Shown here: positions 43,484-52,859 of the stretch, in pieces | How the letters are laid out: each line of letters begins with the position of its first letter | Numbering within the stretch: position 1 is the stretch's first letter | Assembly (NCBI GenBank): GCA_016714025.1 | Contig: JADJOB010000002.1 | Coordinates: forward strand, 107,501-171,500 | Reading direction: 5' to 3' | DNA from: Saprospiraceae bacterium | Lineage (GTDB): Bacteria > Bacteroidota > Bacteroidia > Chitinophagales > Saprospiraceae | Length of the DNA: 64,000 bases | The notes under the pieces: model-generated | Databases searched by the model: none | The model's input: the letters and a program-made list of their open reading frames with translations, nothing else | Told to the model about the DNA's origin: nothing | Program-made: the position numbers and the translations under genes

Positions 43484-44077
43484 TTAATCATAATTCATAG
43501 TAGAGATGTAATCAATTTTCCATACACCATTCAATTTGCTCATATCAATTTCATAAGCAAAATCACCTGGTATGGTCGCTACGGCTTTTTGATCTGAAGT
43601 CATTTTTACTTCAATTGTCAAACTGTCAATTGCATTCCATACTAACTCGGGTTCCTGGGTGATCAGCACCAAATCAAATTCAAATCCTTCCGGCGGACCT
43701 TCTGATACAGGATTCTCTTTCAAATAAGCAGCTTTGGATTCAAAATATTTATTCCACTCTTTAAGATAATCTGGTGATATCAATCCGCTGGATTCAAGAT
43801 TTTTTAAATACTGAGCGCATTCAGATAAATTTACCTGATAGTTACCTGATTTATCTTTAGCTATAAATTTAACTTGATTAACCATCGTATAGTGTTCTTG
43901 ATACCAATGGATAAATTTTCGAATTCCCTGTATGATTGCAGTGGTATCATTTTCCGGAGTTTTAATAACTTCAGCTTGAATGGGAGACTCCTGAACAGGA
44001 GCACTTACTGATTGCTTACAGGAAACTAATGCAATTAAATAAAGGCAACCATAATAAATTAAGTTCGTTGATTTCAT
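43484..44077 (-). CDS. Lipoprotein, unknown function
   Basis: A 197-residue protein with lipoprotein signal MKSTNLIYYGCLYLIALVSC (Cys20). The mature protein resembles DUF3828-like secreted proteins: IRKFIHWYQEHYTM...FIAKDKSGNYQVNLSECAQYLKNLESSGLISPDYLKEW, then a beta-rich end (VEVKMTSDQKAVATI, GVWKIDYIST). It is separated from neighbours by about 150 nt on each side and transcribed alone. Confidence 0.7.
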   Translation of the reverse strand: MKSTNLIYYGCLYLIALVSCKQSVSAPVQESPIQAEVIKTPENDTTAIIQGIRKFIHWYQEHYTMVNQVKFIAKDKSGNYQVNLSECAQYLKNLESSGLISPDYLKEWNKYFESKAAYLKENPVSEGPPEGFEFDLVLITQEPELVWNAIDSLTIEVKMTSDQKAVATIPGDFAYEIDMSKLNGVWKIDYISTMNYD

Positions 44078-44210
44078 TTGATGTTAAATTAAATAATACC
44101 TAATTTGGGAATTAATCGTAACAAAGATAGTTCAGCTTAATTTAACTAAAATTGAAATTGTGTTCCAAAATAAGTCATTTTACCATTTTTCTGAATGTTT
44201 GAAATTGTAT

Positions 44211-44218
44211 TATATTTG
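44211..44218 (+). promoter_or_regulatory. Putative -7 element before the DsrE-like gene
   Basis: TATATTTG matches the Bacteroidota -7 consensus TAnnTTTG, 36 nt before the ATG at 44254, a suitable distance. A weak T-rich -33 region lies upstream. Confidence 0.45.
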
Positions 44219-44253
44219 GACTCCTAATTTATTAATTTTAATAAACCTAAAAT

Positions 44254-44709
44254 ATGCTTAGAATATTTTTATTCTTAATTTCTGGCTTTCTTATCAATGG
44301 TCTTGCTGCTCAAGGTAACACGAATCCAAACCCTTCCAAATCAAAAAAATCGACTGCCGTCAAACACCGGGTTGTCATGCAACTGACGACAAATGACACC
44401 GCATCCTGGAAAGGTTTAATGAATAATCTGAAAAATCTTCGGGAGGGATGGGGTGATGCAGTAGAGATTGAAATAGTCGCTCATTCAAATGGGATTGAAT
44501 TATTGATGAATGCAAAAACAACCCAAAAAATGAAAATAGAGGAGTTTATTCATTCCGGTGTTCGCTTTGTTGCCTGTGAGAATACCATGAAACAAAAAAA
44601 TATTAAAAAGGAAGAAATCTTACCTGAAGTTGGTTTTGTTCCAATGGGAATAGGCGAAATTATTATGAAGCAGGAAAAAGGCTGGAGTTATCTTAAGGCT
44701 GGATTGTAA
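44254..44709 (+). CDS. Secreted DsrE/DsrF-like sulfur-relay protein
   Basis: A 151-residue protein with a signal peptide (MLRIFLFLISGFLINGLAAQ) and a DsrE-like domain: VVMQLTTNDTASWKGLMNNLKNLREGWGDAVEIEIVAHSNGIELL, then GVRFVACENTMKQ with the conserved Cys (about 109). DsrE-like proteins bind or transfer sulfur; here it would act in the periplasm. The dihaem cytochrome and SoxB-like genes follow, so it probably belongs to a thiosulfate-oxidation cluster. Confidence 0.85.
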   Translation: MLRIFLFLISGFLINGLAAQGNTNPNPSKSKKSTAVKHRVVMQLTTNDTASWKGLMNNLKNLREGWGDAVEIEIVAHSNGIELLMNAKTTQKMKIEEFIHSGVRFVACENTMKQKNIKKEEILPEVGFVPMGIGEIIMKQEKGWSYLKAGL

Positions 44710-44789
44710 AAACAATGCAGTTGTCCTTGCGATTTTATCGTTTGAATCAAATCCCATCTATTATTTCATGTTTGTAGCATTTGGAATGC

Positions 44790-45866
44790 ATGGAGCAATC
44801 AGATAAAGACAAGGTTTATATTGAAATGATTAACCGACTAAGCAATTTAGTCGGCTTGCTTAGCATTGCATTAATCGCTGCCATTTTAATAATAATTTTT
44901 GGACCCCCTGGATTTATTAAAACTAATAAGTCAACGAATTCTAACTCCACAAATTCTGTAAATGCAACAAATGGAAGTCCATCCGCTCAAAAGCAAATGG
45001 ATAAAAATAAAATTTGGATGTCACCTGATTTGGATGCCGTTCCAGCTACAGAAGCAAAAGCGATGCTCGAATATGGTCGCGATCTCATTGCTAATACTGC
45101 TAAATACTTAGGACCAAACGGCAGTGTTGCAAAAATTACCAATGGAATGAATTGTCAGAATTGTCATTTAGAAGCTGGCACGAAACCATTTGGAAATAAT
45201 TACAGTGCGGTCGCTTCTACTTACCCAAAATTCAGAGAGCGTTCCGGAAGCATTGAAACAATTTACAAACGGGTTAATGACTGCATCGAACGAAGTCTCA
45301 ATGGAACTGCACTGGATACCTCAAGCAAAGAAATGCAAGCCATTAAATCATACATTGAATGGTTGGGGAATGAAGTACCCAAAGGTGAAAAACCAAAAGG
45401 TTCTGGCATTGTAGATTTACCATACCTGAAAAGAGCCGCGGATCCCCTGAAAGGTAAAACTGCTTATCAAAAGCATTGTACCAGTTGTCATACCGAAACG
45501 GGTGGTGGAAAATTAAATGCGGATGGAATCACGTATCAGTATCCTCCACTTTGGGGTCCTAAAAGTTATAATACAGGCGCTGGTTTATATCGTCTTTCCA
45601 GATTTGCAGGATACATCAAACACAATATGCCTTTTGGCGCCAGTTATCAAAATATCATTCTTAGTGATGAAGAAGCCTGGGACATTGCAGCATTTGTAAA
45701 TTCACAAGATCGCCCTCAGAAAGATTTAAAAATGGATTGGCCTAAACTTGCTGGCAAACCCGTTGACCATCCATTCGGACCTTATGCGGATCCGTTTTCA
45801 GAACAGCAACACAAATATGGACCTTTTGAACCCATAGCTGCTGCTAAAAAATTAGCTAAAAAGTAA
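44790..45866 (+). CDS. Dihaem c-type cytochrome, TsdA (thiosulfate dehydrogenase)-like
   Basis: A 358-residue protein anchored by an N-terminal helix (LVGLLSIALIAAILIIIFG, about 18-36), with a Ser/Asn-rich linker and two haem sites: CQNCH at 122-126 and CTSCH at 230-234. The segments NDCIERSLNG, MQAIKSYIEWL and HPFGPYADPF are typical of the TsdA family, which couples two thiosulfates to tetrathionate. The ATG at 44790 follows a TTG at 44781 in the same frame. The SoxB-like gene starts 1 nt after the stop, so they are one operon. Confidence 0.88.
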   Translation: MEQSDKDKVYIEMINRLSNLVGLLSIALIAAILIIIFGPPGFIKTNKSTNSNSTNSVNATNGSPSAQKQMDKNKIWMSPDLDAVPATEAKAMLEYGRDLIANTAKYLGPNGSVAKITNGMNCQNCHLEAGTKPFGNNYSAVASTYPKFRERSGSIETIYKRVNDCIERSLNGTALDTSSKEMQAIKSYIEWLGNEVPKGEKPKGSGIVDLPYLKRAADPLKGKTAYQKHCTSCHTETGGGKLNADGITYQYPPLWGPKSYNTGAGLYRLSRFAGYIKHNMPFGASYQNIILSDEEAWDIAAFVNSQDRPQKDLKMDWPKLAGKPVDHPFGPYADPFSEQQHKYGPFEPIAAAKKLAKK

Positions 45867-45867
45867 C

Positions 45868-47604
45868 ATGACAAAACACCCTACTGATTGCAATTGCGGT
45901 TGTAATGAGCCCTTATCCCAAGAAGGTATATCCAGAAAAGATTTTCTAAAAACAATTGGCACCGCTGGAATTGGTTTGGGCATATCCCCCATTTCTTCAA
46001 TGGCCTTGTGGGAAGAAGGAAAGACAGAAGATATTTTAAAATCTAATTTGGTTCAATCGGGCAAAGTGCAACACATCAGTCTGCTGCATACCACGGACTT
46101 GCATGGTCAATTGCAGGTGCATGATGAATTTTTTTTAGAAAATGATCGGGTAGTTTATAAAAAACGCGGAGGATTTGCTCACCTTAAAACCTTGATTTCA
46201 GAATTAAGAATGCAAAATCCAAATTCACTCTTGATAGATGGTGGCGATTGTTTTCAAGGCAGCGGAGTTGCATCGCTTTCTGAAGGAAAAGCATTGATTC
46301 CTTTAATGAATCTATTAAACTATGATCTGGTACTTCCCGGAAATTGGGAAGTTGCTTATGGCAAACAAATGTTGTTACATGATCTGGGAGCTTATAATGC
46401 CCGAAAAGTTTGCACGAACATGACGCATGATGCAACGGATCCGGAGTTTCTGTTTCCTCCTTATCAAATATTTTATATCGCAGGTGTTAAAATGGGTTTC
46501 ATTGGATACAATGATCCTTTGACACCAACCAGACAACCTCCTGCATATAGTTATGGAATAAAATTTATAAAACCGGAAATCAATATCAGTAAGTATATAA
46601 AAATTTTACGCGATCAGGAAAACTGCAAACTAATTTTTGTACTCACCCATATGGGATTGACCCAACAAATACATCTAGCTTCTCAGGAATACACTGAAGG
46701 GGTGCATTATATATTGGGTGCTGATACCCATGAACGCATTCGACAACCCTTGCAAGCAAAGTATGCCAAAGTTACTGAACCCGGTGCATTTGGATCGTTC
46801 TTAGGTAAATTGGATTTAATAATAGAAGATGGAATTATTAAAGAGGAATCCTATCAATTGATTGAAGTAGATCCGGAAAAATATAAAGCAGATGAAGAAA
46901 TGGCAGCCATGATCCAAGAAGTCAGCAAACCATATCAACAAAAATTAAATCGGGTCATTGGCAAAACCAAAACACCGCTCATTCGATACTACATTCTGGA
47001 AACTCCAATGGATAATATGATAACAGATGCATTGATGTGGAAGTTTACTCCGGACATAGCAGTTTCAAATGGATTTAGATTTTGTCCGCCTTTGAATCCG
47101 GATGAATCTGGAACAGCAAATATCACTGTGGACTTTCTTTATTGCATGTTGCCGAGTAATAATAATTTAATTCTTGCTGAAGTTAGTGGTCAGCAAATTA
47201 TGGATTGGTTGGAAAAAGAATTGGAAAATGTATTTGCATCCGATCCAGCAAAACGCTTTGGCGGTTGGTTGGTACGTTTTCAGGGTATGAAAATTAATTT
47301 TACCATTGCTCGTGAATATGGCAAACGCGTGAATGAAATTTTAATAAAAGGCAAAAAAATTGACCTAAAGAAAAACTATCAAATTGTATCCTGTGAACGA
47401 GAGGGTGACCCTAAAAATTTGATTTGTAGAATTAAAAATGTAAATAAAATTACCCGATTGCCCAATTTAATCCATGATGTGATGGAAGAATATTTGGCCA
47501 AACATTCTCCGGTATCCCCTAAATTGGAAGGACGTGCCACAGCGACAGATGCTCCTGCCAACTTACTAACCCAGGCAAATGGGTTGAATTATGAGTTTAG
47601 GTAG
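45868..47604 (+). CDS. soxB: SoxB-like thiosulfohydrolase / 5'-nucleotidase-family metallophosphoesterase
   Basis: A 578-residue secreted enzyme. The N-terminus has a Tat-like signal (SRKDFLKTIGTAGIG). The dimetal core appears as HTTDLHGQL, DGGDCFQGSG, GNWEVAYG (the SoxB-type GxWE replacing GNHE of nucleotidases), LTHMGL and GADTHER. A 5'-nucleotidase C-terminal domain spans about 365-540. SoxB releases sulfate from a cysteine S-thiosulfonate on SoxYZ. No soxYZ or soxAX is seen in the window. The gene begins 1 nt after the cytochrome stop. Confidence 0.87.
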   Translation: MTKHPTDCNCGCNEPLSQEGISRKDFLKTIGTAGIGLGISPISSMALWEEGKTEDILKSNLVQSGKVQHISLLHTTDLHGQLQVHDEFFLENDRVVYKKRGGFAHLKTLISELRMQNPNSLLIDGGDCFQGSGVASLSEGKALIPLMNLLNYDLVLPGNWEVAYGKQMLLHDLGAYNARKVCTNMTHDATDPEFLFPPYQIFYIAGVKMGFIGYNDPLTPTRQPPAYSYGIKFIKPEINISKYIKILRDQENCKLIFVLTHMGLTQQIHLASQEYTEGVHYILGADTHERIRQPLQAKYAKVTEPGAFGSFLGKLDLIIEDGIIKEESYQLIEVDPEKYKADEEMAAMIQEVSKPYQQKLNRVIGKTKTPLIRYYILETPMDNMITDALMWKFTPDIAVSNGFRFCPPLNPDESGTANITVDFLYCMLPSNNNLILAEVSGQQIMDWLEKELENVFASDPAKRFGGWLVRFQGMKINFTIAREYGKRVNEILIKGKKIDLKKNYQIVSCEREGDPKNLICRIKNVNKITRLPNLIHDVMEEYLAKHSPVSPKLEGRATATDAPANLLTQANGLNYEFR

Positions 47605-47690
47605 TATCCCTTTATTTTATTAAATAAAAGCTCTAGTTTGTTTCATAAATTCACAATTGAATTTGCCAATATTCGAAAATATTTTTAAAC

Positions 47691-49469
47691 ATGAAACTAA
47701 GCAACATCCTGATCGTTTTCCTGGTTTTATATTCCATTAGAATTTATTCTACCAATTATTACTTTTCCGAAAGTCTTGGAAATGATGCCTGGAGTGGAAG
47801 AATTTCCATGCCAAATGGAAGTCAATCAGATGGGCCCAAGAAAAGTTTAACTGCTTTAAATAATTTATTGAATTCTGGTCTGACACCAGGCGACAGTGTT
47901 TTCCTTCGCAGAGGAGATCGATGGATCGAAAATTCAGGTATTGCCGTAAATGCAGCACAGGGTAGATTGGATCAATATTTATTTGTAGGTGCGTATGGTA
48001 CCGGAAGTAAACCACGTATTGAAAAATCAGGAGCAGGTGAAATTTTACTTTGCCGGGGTTCAGCAAATGCTGCAACTTCTTTTATCACGTTTCAGAATTT
48101 AGATTTGCTGAGCAATTCACCCATTGGAAGTCGACCAATTGGAGTGTATATTAATGAAAGCTTCTATAATTTAAAACCTCATCACATCATTCTTGACGGA
48201 TTAAAAATCCAGGGATGTCAGAGTGGAATGATTCTATATCAAAACAATATTATTGTTGAAAATTGCCTGCTCGAAAAAAATGGCAACGACAACCAGGGAC
48301 AAGGAATTTTCTGCTCAGCTACGGATGTTCAATTTAAAAGCAATGTATTGGACAGCAATGGCTGTGGCAGTGTGTTTGTACACAGCATCTACATCAGCCA
48401 ATCCAAAAATATTTTGTTCGAAGGCAATGAAATTAAAAATGCGGATGATGGACTAAAACTTCGGGCTTCTGAAAATCTAATTATTCGCAATAATCGCATT
48501 CACAATACCTACATCCATACCATGCATGTGGGTGGAGACCAATCTGCGGGTACAAAAAATATAATTATCGAGGGCAATCTAATTTATGATGCACCACAAG
48601 GCTTGCGAATTAGTTCAGAATCTGGAACCCAAACCTTGCTTAGTGAAAACATCATGGTGCGAAACAACATTTTTCCTGCCCAGGTTTTTATTTCCGACAA
48701 TGGTCCGGTTAAGGATATTTACTTTTTCAATAATTTAATTCATACGGGTGCTAATCAACCCTTTTTATTTTTGACAAATGCAATCAATCCGATCAATTTG
48801 CAAATTATAAATAACATTTTTTATAAAACAACTGCTACAGTTGTACATAGCTTGCTTGGTTTTATTTCAAACACAGGACTTAATGGCATTACGCTTGACC
48901 ACAACCTTTATTATTATCCTGCTGGCGGTAGAAATATTCTAAATATTGGTAACAATTATTATACTACTTTGGCTTCATTCCGAACGAATCATCCAACGCA
49001 TGAACTAAACGGAGTTCAAGGGAATCCAAACTTTGTTTCTGCAACCGATTTTCATTTAACAAGCTCAAGTAATTTAGCAATTGATAAGGGGACATCTTTA
49101 ACAGGAAGTGTTTCCTCTGATTTCGATGGCCGCATTAGACCCATAGATGGAGATGGCGATGGTACGGTACTTTTGGATATCGGCCCTTATGAATATTGCT
49201 GCGCTGTTGCAACGAAACAAGATCTAATTAAACAAGATCAATCCTATGTGTATCCGAATCCTTCCCAGGATCAAATTACGATAATTTCCGCCCAAGGCAT
49301 TCCAGATAAAATTATTTTAATAGATCTTACAGGAAATGTAGTTATTGAAAATAATGCATCTATGCAACAAACTAATTTAAATGTAACTTCTCTAAACAGG
49401 GGTGTCTATATAATTCAAGTGTATAATAGATCAAATTCTGTAGAATCCATAAAGTTTGTGAAATATTAA
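47691..49469 (+). CDS. Secreted parallel beta-helix protein with T9SS sorting domain
   Basis: A 592-residue protein: signal peptide (MKLSNILIVFLVLYSIRIYS), a right-handed parallel beta-helix (about 100-440, with repeats such as HHIILDGLKIQGCQSGMILYQNNIIVENC and NILFEGNEIKNADDG), and a C-terminal type IX secretion sorting domain (about 515-592: YVYPNPSQDQITI...GVYIIQVYNRSNSVESIKFVKY). Such proteins resemble pectate-lyase-fold polysaccharide-binding or degrading enzymes. The substrate is unknown. Its 3' end runs into the repeat cluster. Confidence 0.85.
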   Translation: MKLSNILIVFLVLYSIRIYSTNYYFSESLGNDAWSGRISMPNGSQSDGPKKSLTALNNLLNSGLTPGDSVFLRRGDRWIENSGIAVNAAQGRLDQYLFVGAYGTGSKPRIEKSGAGEILLCRGSANAATSFITFQNLDLLSNSPIGSRPIGVYINESFYNLKPHHIILDGLKIQGCQSGMILYQNNIIVENCLLEKNGNDNQGQGIFCSATDVQFKSNVLDSNGCGSVFVHSIYISQSKNILFEGNEIKNADDGLKLRASENLIIRNNRIHNTYIHTMHVGGDQSAGTKNIIIEGNLIYDAPQGLRISSESGTQTLLSENIMVRNNIFPAQVFISDNGPVKDIYFFNNLIHTGANQPFLFLTNAINPINLQIINNIFYKTTATVVHSLLGFISNTGLNGITLDHNLYYYPAGGRNILNIGNNYYTTLASFRTNHPTHELNGVQGNPNFVSATDFHLTSSSNLAIDKGTSLTGSVSSDFDGRIRPIDGDGDGTVLLDIGPYEYCCAVATKQDLIKQDQSYVYPNPSQDQITIISAQGIPDKIILIDLTGNVVIENNASMQQTNLNVTSLNRGVYIIQVYNRSNSVESIKFVKY

Positions 49470-49505
49470 AAATAATTATTGCTACGAATTGAAGAAAGAA
49501 TATTA

Positions 49506-49771
49506 GCCACGAATGCACGAATTAAGGACGAATGAAGATTGGCCACGAATGCACGAATCAAAGACAAATGAAGATTAGCCACGAATGCACGAATTAAAGA
49601 CGAATGAAGATTAGCCACGAATGCACGAATGGAGGACGAATTAAATATTTTATTCGTCTGTAATTCCTGGCATTTCTTCGTGTCTTCATTCGTGCATTCG
49701 TGGCATTTCTTCTTCCTTCTTCATTCGTGCATTCGTGGCATTTCCTCCTTCTTCATTCGTGCATTCGTGGC
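49506..49771. repeat. Cluster of a 17-nt core: four direct copies (36-bp period) and three inverted copies
   Basis: GCCACGAATGCACGAAT starts at 49506, 49542, 49578 and 49614, exactly 36 nt apart. The inverted copies ATTCGTGCATTCGTGGC start at 49688, 49723 and 49755. The array can fold into a long hairpin between the convergent beta-helix and recQ genes, where it may act as a bidirectional terminator. The same core occurs at 52561-52826. Confidence 0.9.
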
Positions 49772-49802
49772 ATTTCCTAAATTATTTTAATAAAATACAA
49801 AA

Positions 49803-52160
49803 TCACTTTTTTAGCTTTTTAAACTGTGATTTGATATTCGTTTCATTGCGCTGCAAAATTGATTCTAATAATTTTATATCATTAGTTTTTGAACAAAGTT
49901 CCAATAGTATGTCGTTTTCTTCCTCACTCCAAAATTCATAAGCACGGGGAAATTCCTTGCGTTGCTTTAATATATATTCATTGTCAATTGAATCAGAGGG
50001 CCTGCTGTTGTCAAAACCTGCAACCGTATCTTTATATGATTGAATTTGATCCGCTGTAAGTTCATTTTTTATTGGAAAGGAAAAATAATTAGCAGCTTCG
50101 ATTTCTGATGGAGTTCCGGTCTCAACCTGATTGTTCTTAAAATAGGATTGAAGTTTGGGACCTATCATTTTATAATTAGCCTGATTTTTTAACAAACCAT
50201 AAAAACTGATGTTACGCAATGTTTCCGGATAGCTGTTTTGCTTTGTAGCTAAAAGTAAATTTCCAATGGTAGTATGTGAAATGCGCACCGGATACTTGTT
50301 GAGTTCCTCAATATAATTTGCAATTTTCGCATCGCTTAGATACTCATTAATATCTGGTTCCATTTCTACTTGAGAAAGAGCTAGTTTTTGCCTGATTAAT
50401 TTTTCAAATAAGTGTCCGTATTTTAAATACTTTGTATAGGAGACCCCCGAAATATTAATCATTTGTTCACGTGTTACTGGTTTTTGATCAACCATTTCCA
50501 ATAAACTGCTATCATGGAAAATCAAATAAGGAGGCAGCGCTTCCCGTTCTGCAATTTGTTTTCGAAGCAATCGAAGTTCTGAAAATAAATCTGTTTCCCC
50601 AGAACTTGAGCTCGATTCCTTTTTGGCAAAACTTCTTTTGGGCTTCGCTAATTCTTCTGCCAATTCGATGCTTGCTTCACCGCTGACAATTCGTTTCCCA
50701 TAATCACTCACTTTCAAAACAAATCCTTCATCATATGCCATTTCAAAAACGCCTGTTTGCAAAAGTTGCAGAATATAAGATTGCCAAACATCATAAGAAT
50801 ACTCTCTTCCCGCTCCGTGCGTTTTAATTTTATTATACCCGGCAGCTACTAAATCTGCATTCATCGAGCCCCTTAAAATATCAATCAACATCCGGATTCC
50901 TATGGCTTCTTTGGCCCTTATTAATGCTGATATGGCTTTTTGTGCAAGCTGAGTTTTATCCACATAGTTGGGTGGGTTATCGCAGATATCACAAGAATTG
51001 CAATTGTGATTATAATTCTCTCCAAAATAACTCAACAAAATTTTTCGTCTGCAAACCCGGGCTTCCGCATACTGTTGCATGCGTTTTAGTTTTTCGAGAT
51101 TGAGTTCTGCCTGACCACTTTCTGCTGCAAATTTATTGAGCATCATGAGATCCGAAATGTTGTAGTATAAAATGGTTTTTGCAGGAGCCCCATCCCTGCC
51201 TGCACGTCCGATTTCCTGATAATACCCTTCCATATTTTTCGGAAGGTTGTAATGAATGATCCACCGAACATTCGATTTATCAATCCCCATACCAAACGCA
51301 ATGGTAGCACAAATGACTTTTGTTTTATCATAGATAAAATCTTCCTGAACCTTGGAACGCTCAGCAGAAGTCATGCCTGCATGATAATGATCGGCAGGGA
51401 TCCCCTGGTTTCGCAGAAAATTGCATATAGATTCTGTGCTCTTTCTGGAAAGGCAATACACGATGCCACATTGTTGGTCATGTGCTTGAATGAATGCAAG
51501 AATTTCATCTTGTTTTTGAGCAGCTTTAAGTTGGCTTCGAACTGATAAATGAAAATTAGGTCTGTCAAAAGAAGAAACAAATAATTCCGGGTCAATCAAT
51601 TCGAGTTGGTTTGCAATGTCTCTCCGGGTCACTTTATCTGCAGTGGCTGTCAAAGCAATTATGGGGATTGCATTCAATTGTTTTCGTAGATTTTTTAATT
51701 GGGCATACTCCGGTCTAAAATCATGGCCCCATTGCGAAATACAATGAGCTTCATCGATTGCAATCATGGAGATCGGAAGTTGTTTAAGAAAATTTCCGCT
51801 AAGACTTAAGGCTTTTTCGGGCGACAGATAAAGTAATTTTACTTGTTCATTTTGGCATTTACCAATCATCTCAGCTTCTTCTGAAGGGCTCATGCTGCTA
51901 TTAATAAAACCTGCCGAAATTCCGTTTGCTGCCAATGCCTCAACCTGGTCTTTCATTAAGGAAATTAAAGGAGATATTACCAATGCCATTCCTGGTTTTA
52001 ATAGAGCAGGAATTTGAAAACAAACAGATTTACCACCTCCGGTCGGCATTAAAACCAATACATCTTTATTCAAGAGCACGCTTTCAATGATTTCCTGTTG
52101 CTGGGGTCGGAATTGGCTATAACCAAAATATTGCTTTAGTAATGTTAAAGCTGTGGACAT
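49803..52160 (-). CDS. recQ: ATP-dependent DNA helicase RecQ
   Basis: A 785-residue 3'-5' DNA helicase. In order: N-terminal FRPQQQEII, Walker A PTGGGKS, the DEAH box IDEAHCISQWGHDFRPEY, CYCLSRKST/GIVYCLS region, FGMGIDKSNVRWIIHYNLPKN and QEIGRAGRDG motif VI, the zinc-binding RQC region (CRRKILLSYFGE...CNSCDICDNPP), an RQC winged helix (about 410-510) and an HRDC domain (about 535-620), plus a long C-terminal extension. The ATG at 52160 (MSTALTLLKQYFGYSQF) is preferred over an in-frame ATG at 52184. It functions in replication-fork and recombination repair. Confidence 0.96.
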   Translation of the reverse strand: MSTALTLLKQYFGYSQFRPQQQEIIESVLLNKDVLVLMPTGGGKSVCFQIPALLKPGMALVISPLISLMKDQVEALAANGISAGFINSSMSPSEEAEMIGKCQNEQVKLLYLSPEKALSLSGNFLKQLPISMIAIDEAHCISQWGHDFRPEYAQLKNLRKQLNAIPIIALTATADKVTRRDIANQLELIDPELFVSSFDRPNFHLSVRSQLKAAQKQDEILAFIQAHDQQCGIVYCLSRKSTESICNFLRNQGIPADHYHAGMTSAERSKVQEDFIYDKTKVICATIAFGMGIDKSNVRWIIHYNLPKNMEGYYQEIGRAGRDGAPAKTILYYNISDLMMLNKFAAESGQAELNLEKLKRMQQYAEARVCRRKILLSYFGENYNHNCNSCDICDNPPNYVDKTQLAQKAISALIRAKEAIGIRMLIDILRGSMNADLVAAGYNKIKTHGAGREYSYDVWQSYILQLLQTGVFEMAYDEGFVLKVSDYGKRIVSGEASIELAEELAKPKRSFAKKESSSSSGETDLFSELRLLRKQIAEREALPPYLIFHDSSLLEMVDQKPVTREQMINISGVSYTKYLKYGHLFEKLIRQKLALSQVEMEPDINEYLSDAKIANYIEELNKYPVRISHTTIGNLLLATKQNSYPETLRNISFYGLLKNQANYKMIGPKLQSYFKNNQVETGTPSEIEAANYFSFPIKNELTADQIQSYKDTVAGFDNSRPSDSIDNEYILKQRKEFPRAYEFWSEEENDILLELCSKTNDIKLLESILQRNETNIKSQFKKLKK

Positions 52161-52383
52161 GATTTTTATGTGTTCAATGCACAAAACTAATTTTTAATAA
52201 CAAGTTTAAGGGCTGAATTTATTAAAAGCGGGTTTTAAATTAGTAAGAGCCGATGTATTCTTATTTAAACCCTGATTTTTTTTACGTTTCGGAGCGAAAG
52301 TCAAAAGTTCAATAAAATCAAGCGCTCATAGAATAATTTTTTCGCAAGCACAGTAATAATTATGTTAAGGATGACTGAACGAT

Positions 52384-52440
52384 TTCCGCATAGCGGAATT
52401 TCTTACAGCAGTAAGAAAAGTAAAAGAACCGCGAAAGCGG
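52384..52440. repeat. Three consecutive perfect hairpins
   Basis: TTCCGC-ATA-GCGGAA (52384-52398), TTTCTTAC-AGCA-GTAAGAAA (52399-52418) and CCGC-GAAA-GCGG (52429-52440, GNRA-type loop). They sit in the gene-free 52161-52560 stretch upstream of recQ. A dispersed repeat or a structured RNA element are both possible; otherwise that stretch holds nothing I recognise. Confidence 0.6.
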
Positions 52441-52560
52441 CATAAGTAAGTTCTTGATTTTGAAGGAATTTCGACACGTAAAAGAAAGTTAAGGTCGATT
52501 TGTACATCGATGAAATGACATGGGTGAACGAATGGAAAACGAAATTAAGAGGGAGGAAAT

Positions 52561-52826
52561 GCTACGGATGCACGAATGAAAGACGAATTGAAGAAAGGAG
52601 GATTGCCACGAATGCACGAATTGAGGACGAATTGAAGAAAGGAAGATAGCCACGAATGCACGAATGAAGGATGAATTGAAGAAAGGAGGATTGCCACGAA
52701 TGCACGAATGAAGGACACGAATGAAGACACGAATTGAAGAAGCAGGAATTGCCACGAATGCACGAATTAAGGACGAATTTTTAAGGACGTATAAAATCCA
52801 TTCGTCTTTCATTCGTGCATTCGTGG
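52561..52826. repeat. Second cluster of the same 17-nt core, 44-bp period
   Basis: Core copies (GCCACGAATGCACGAAT or close) start at 52561 (degenerate), 52605, 52649, 52693 and 52751; the first steps are 44 nt, the last 58. An inverted copy lies at 52811-52826. Spacer words (AAGGACGAATTGAAGAAAGGA) are also partly conserved. It lies between recQ's 5' side and the 3' end of the esterase gene. Confidence 0.85.
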
Positions 52827-52859
52827 TAATTCTTCGCATTCATTAAAACGATTCAATCG

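Noticed and set aside
49506..49771. CRISPR-like array because of the exact 36-nt period
   Set aside because: Spacers are nearly identical to each other, the repeat core is only 17 nt, inverted copies are present, and no cas gene is nearby.
52489..52839. Open frames encoding repeated SFIRAFVAI-like segments
   Set aside because: They are translations of the 17-nt-core repeat cluster on the minus strand, not a gene.
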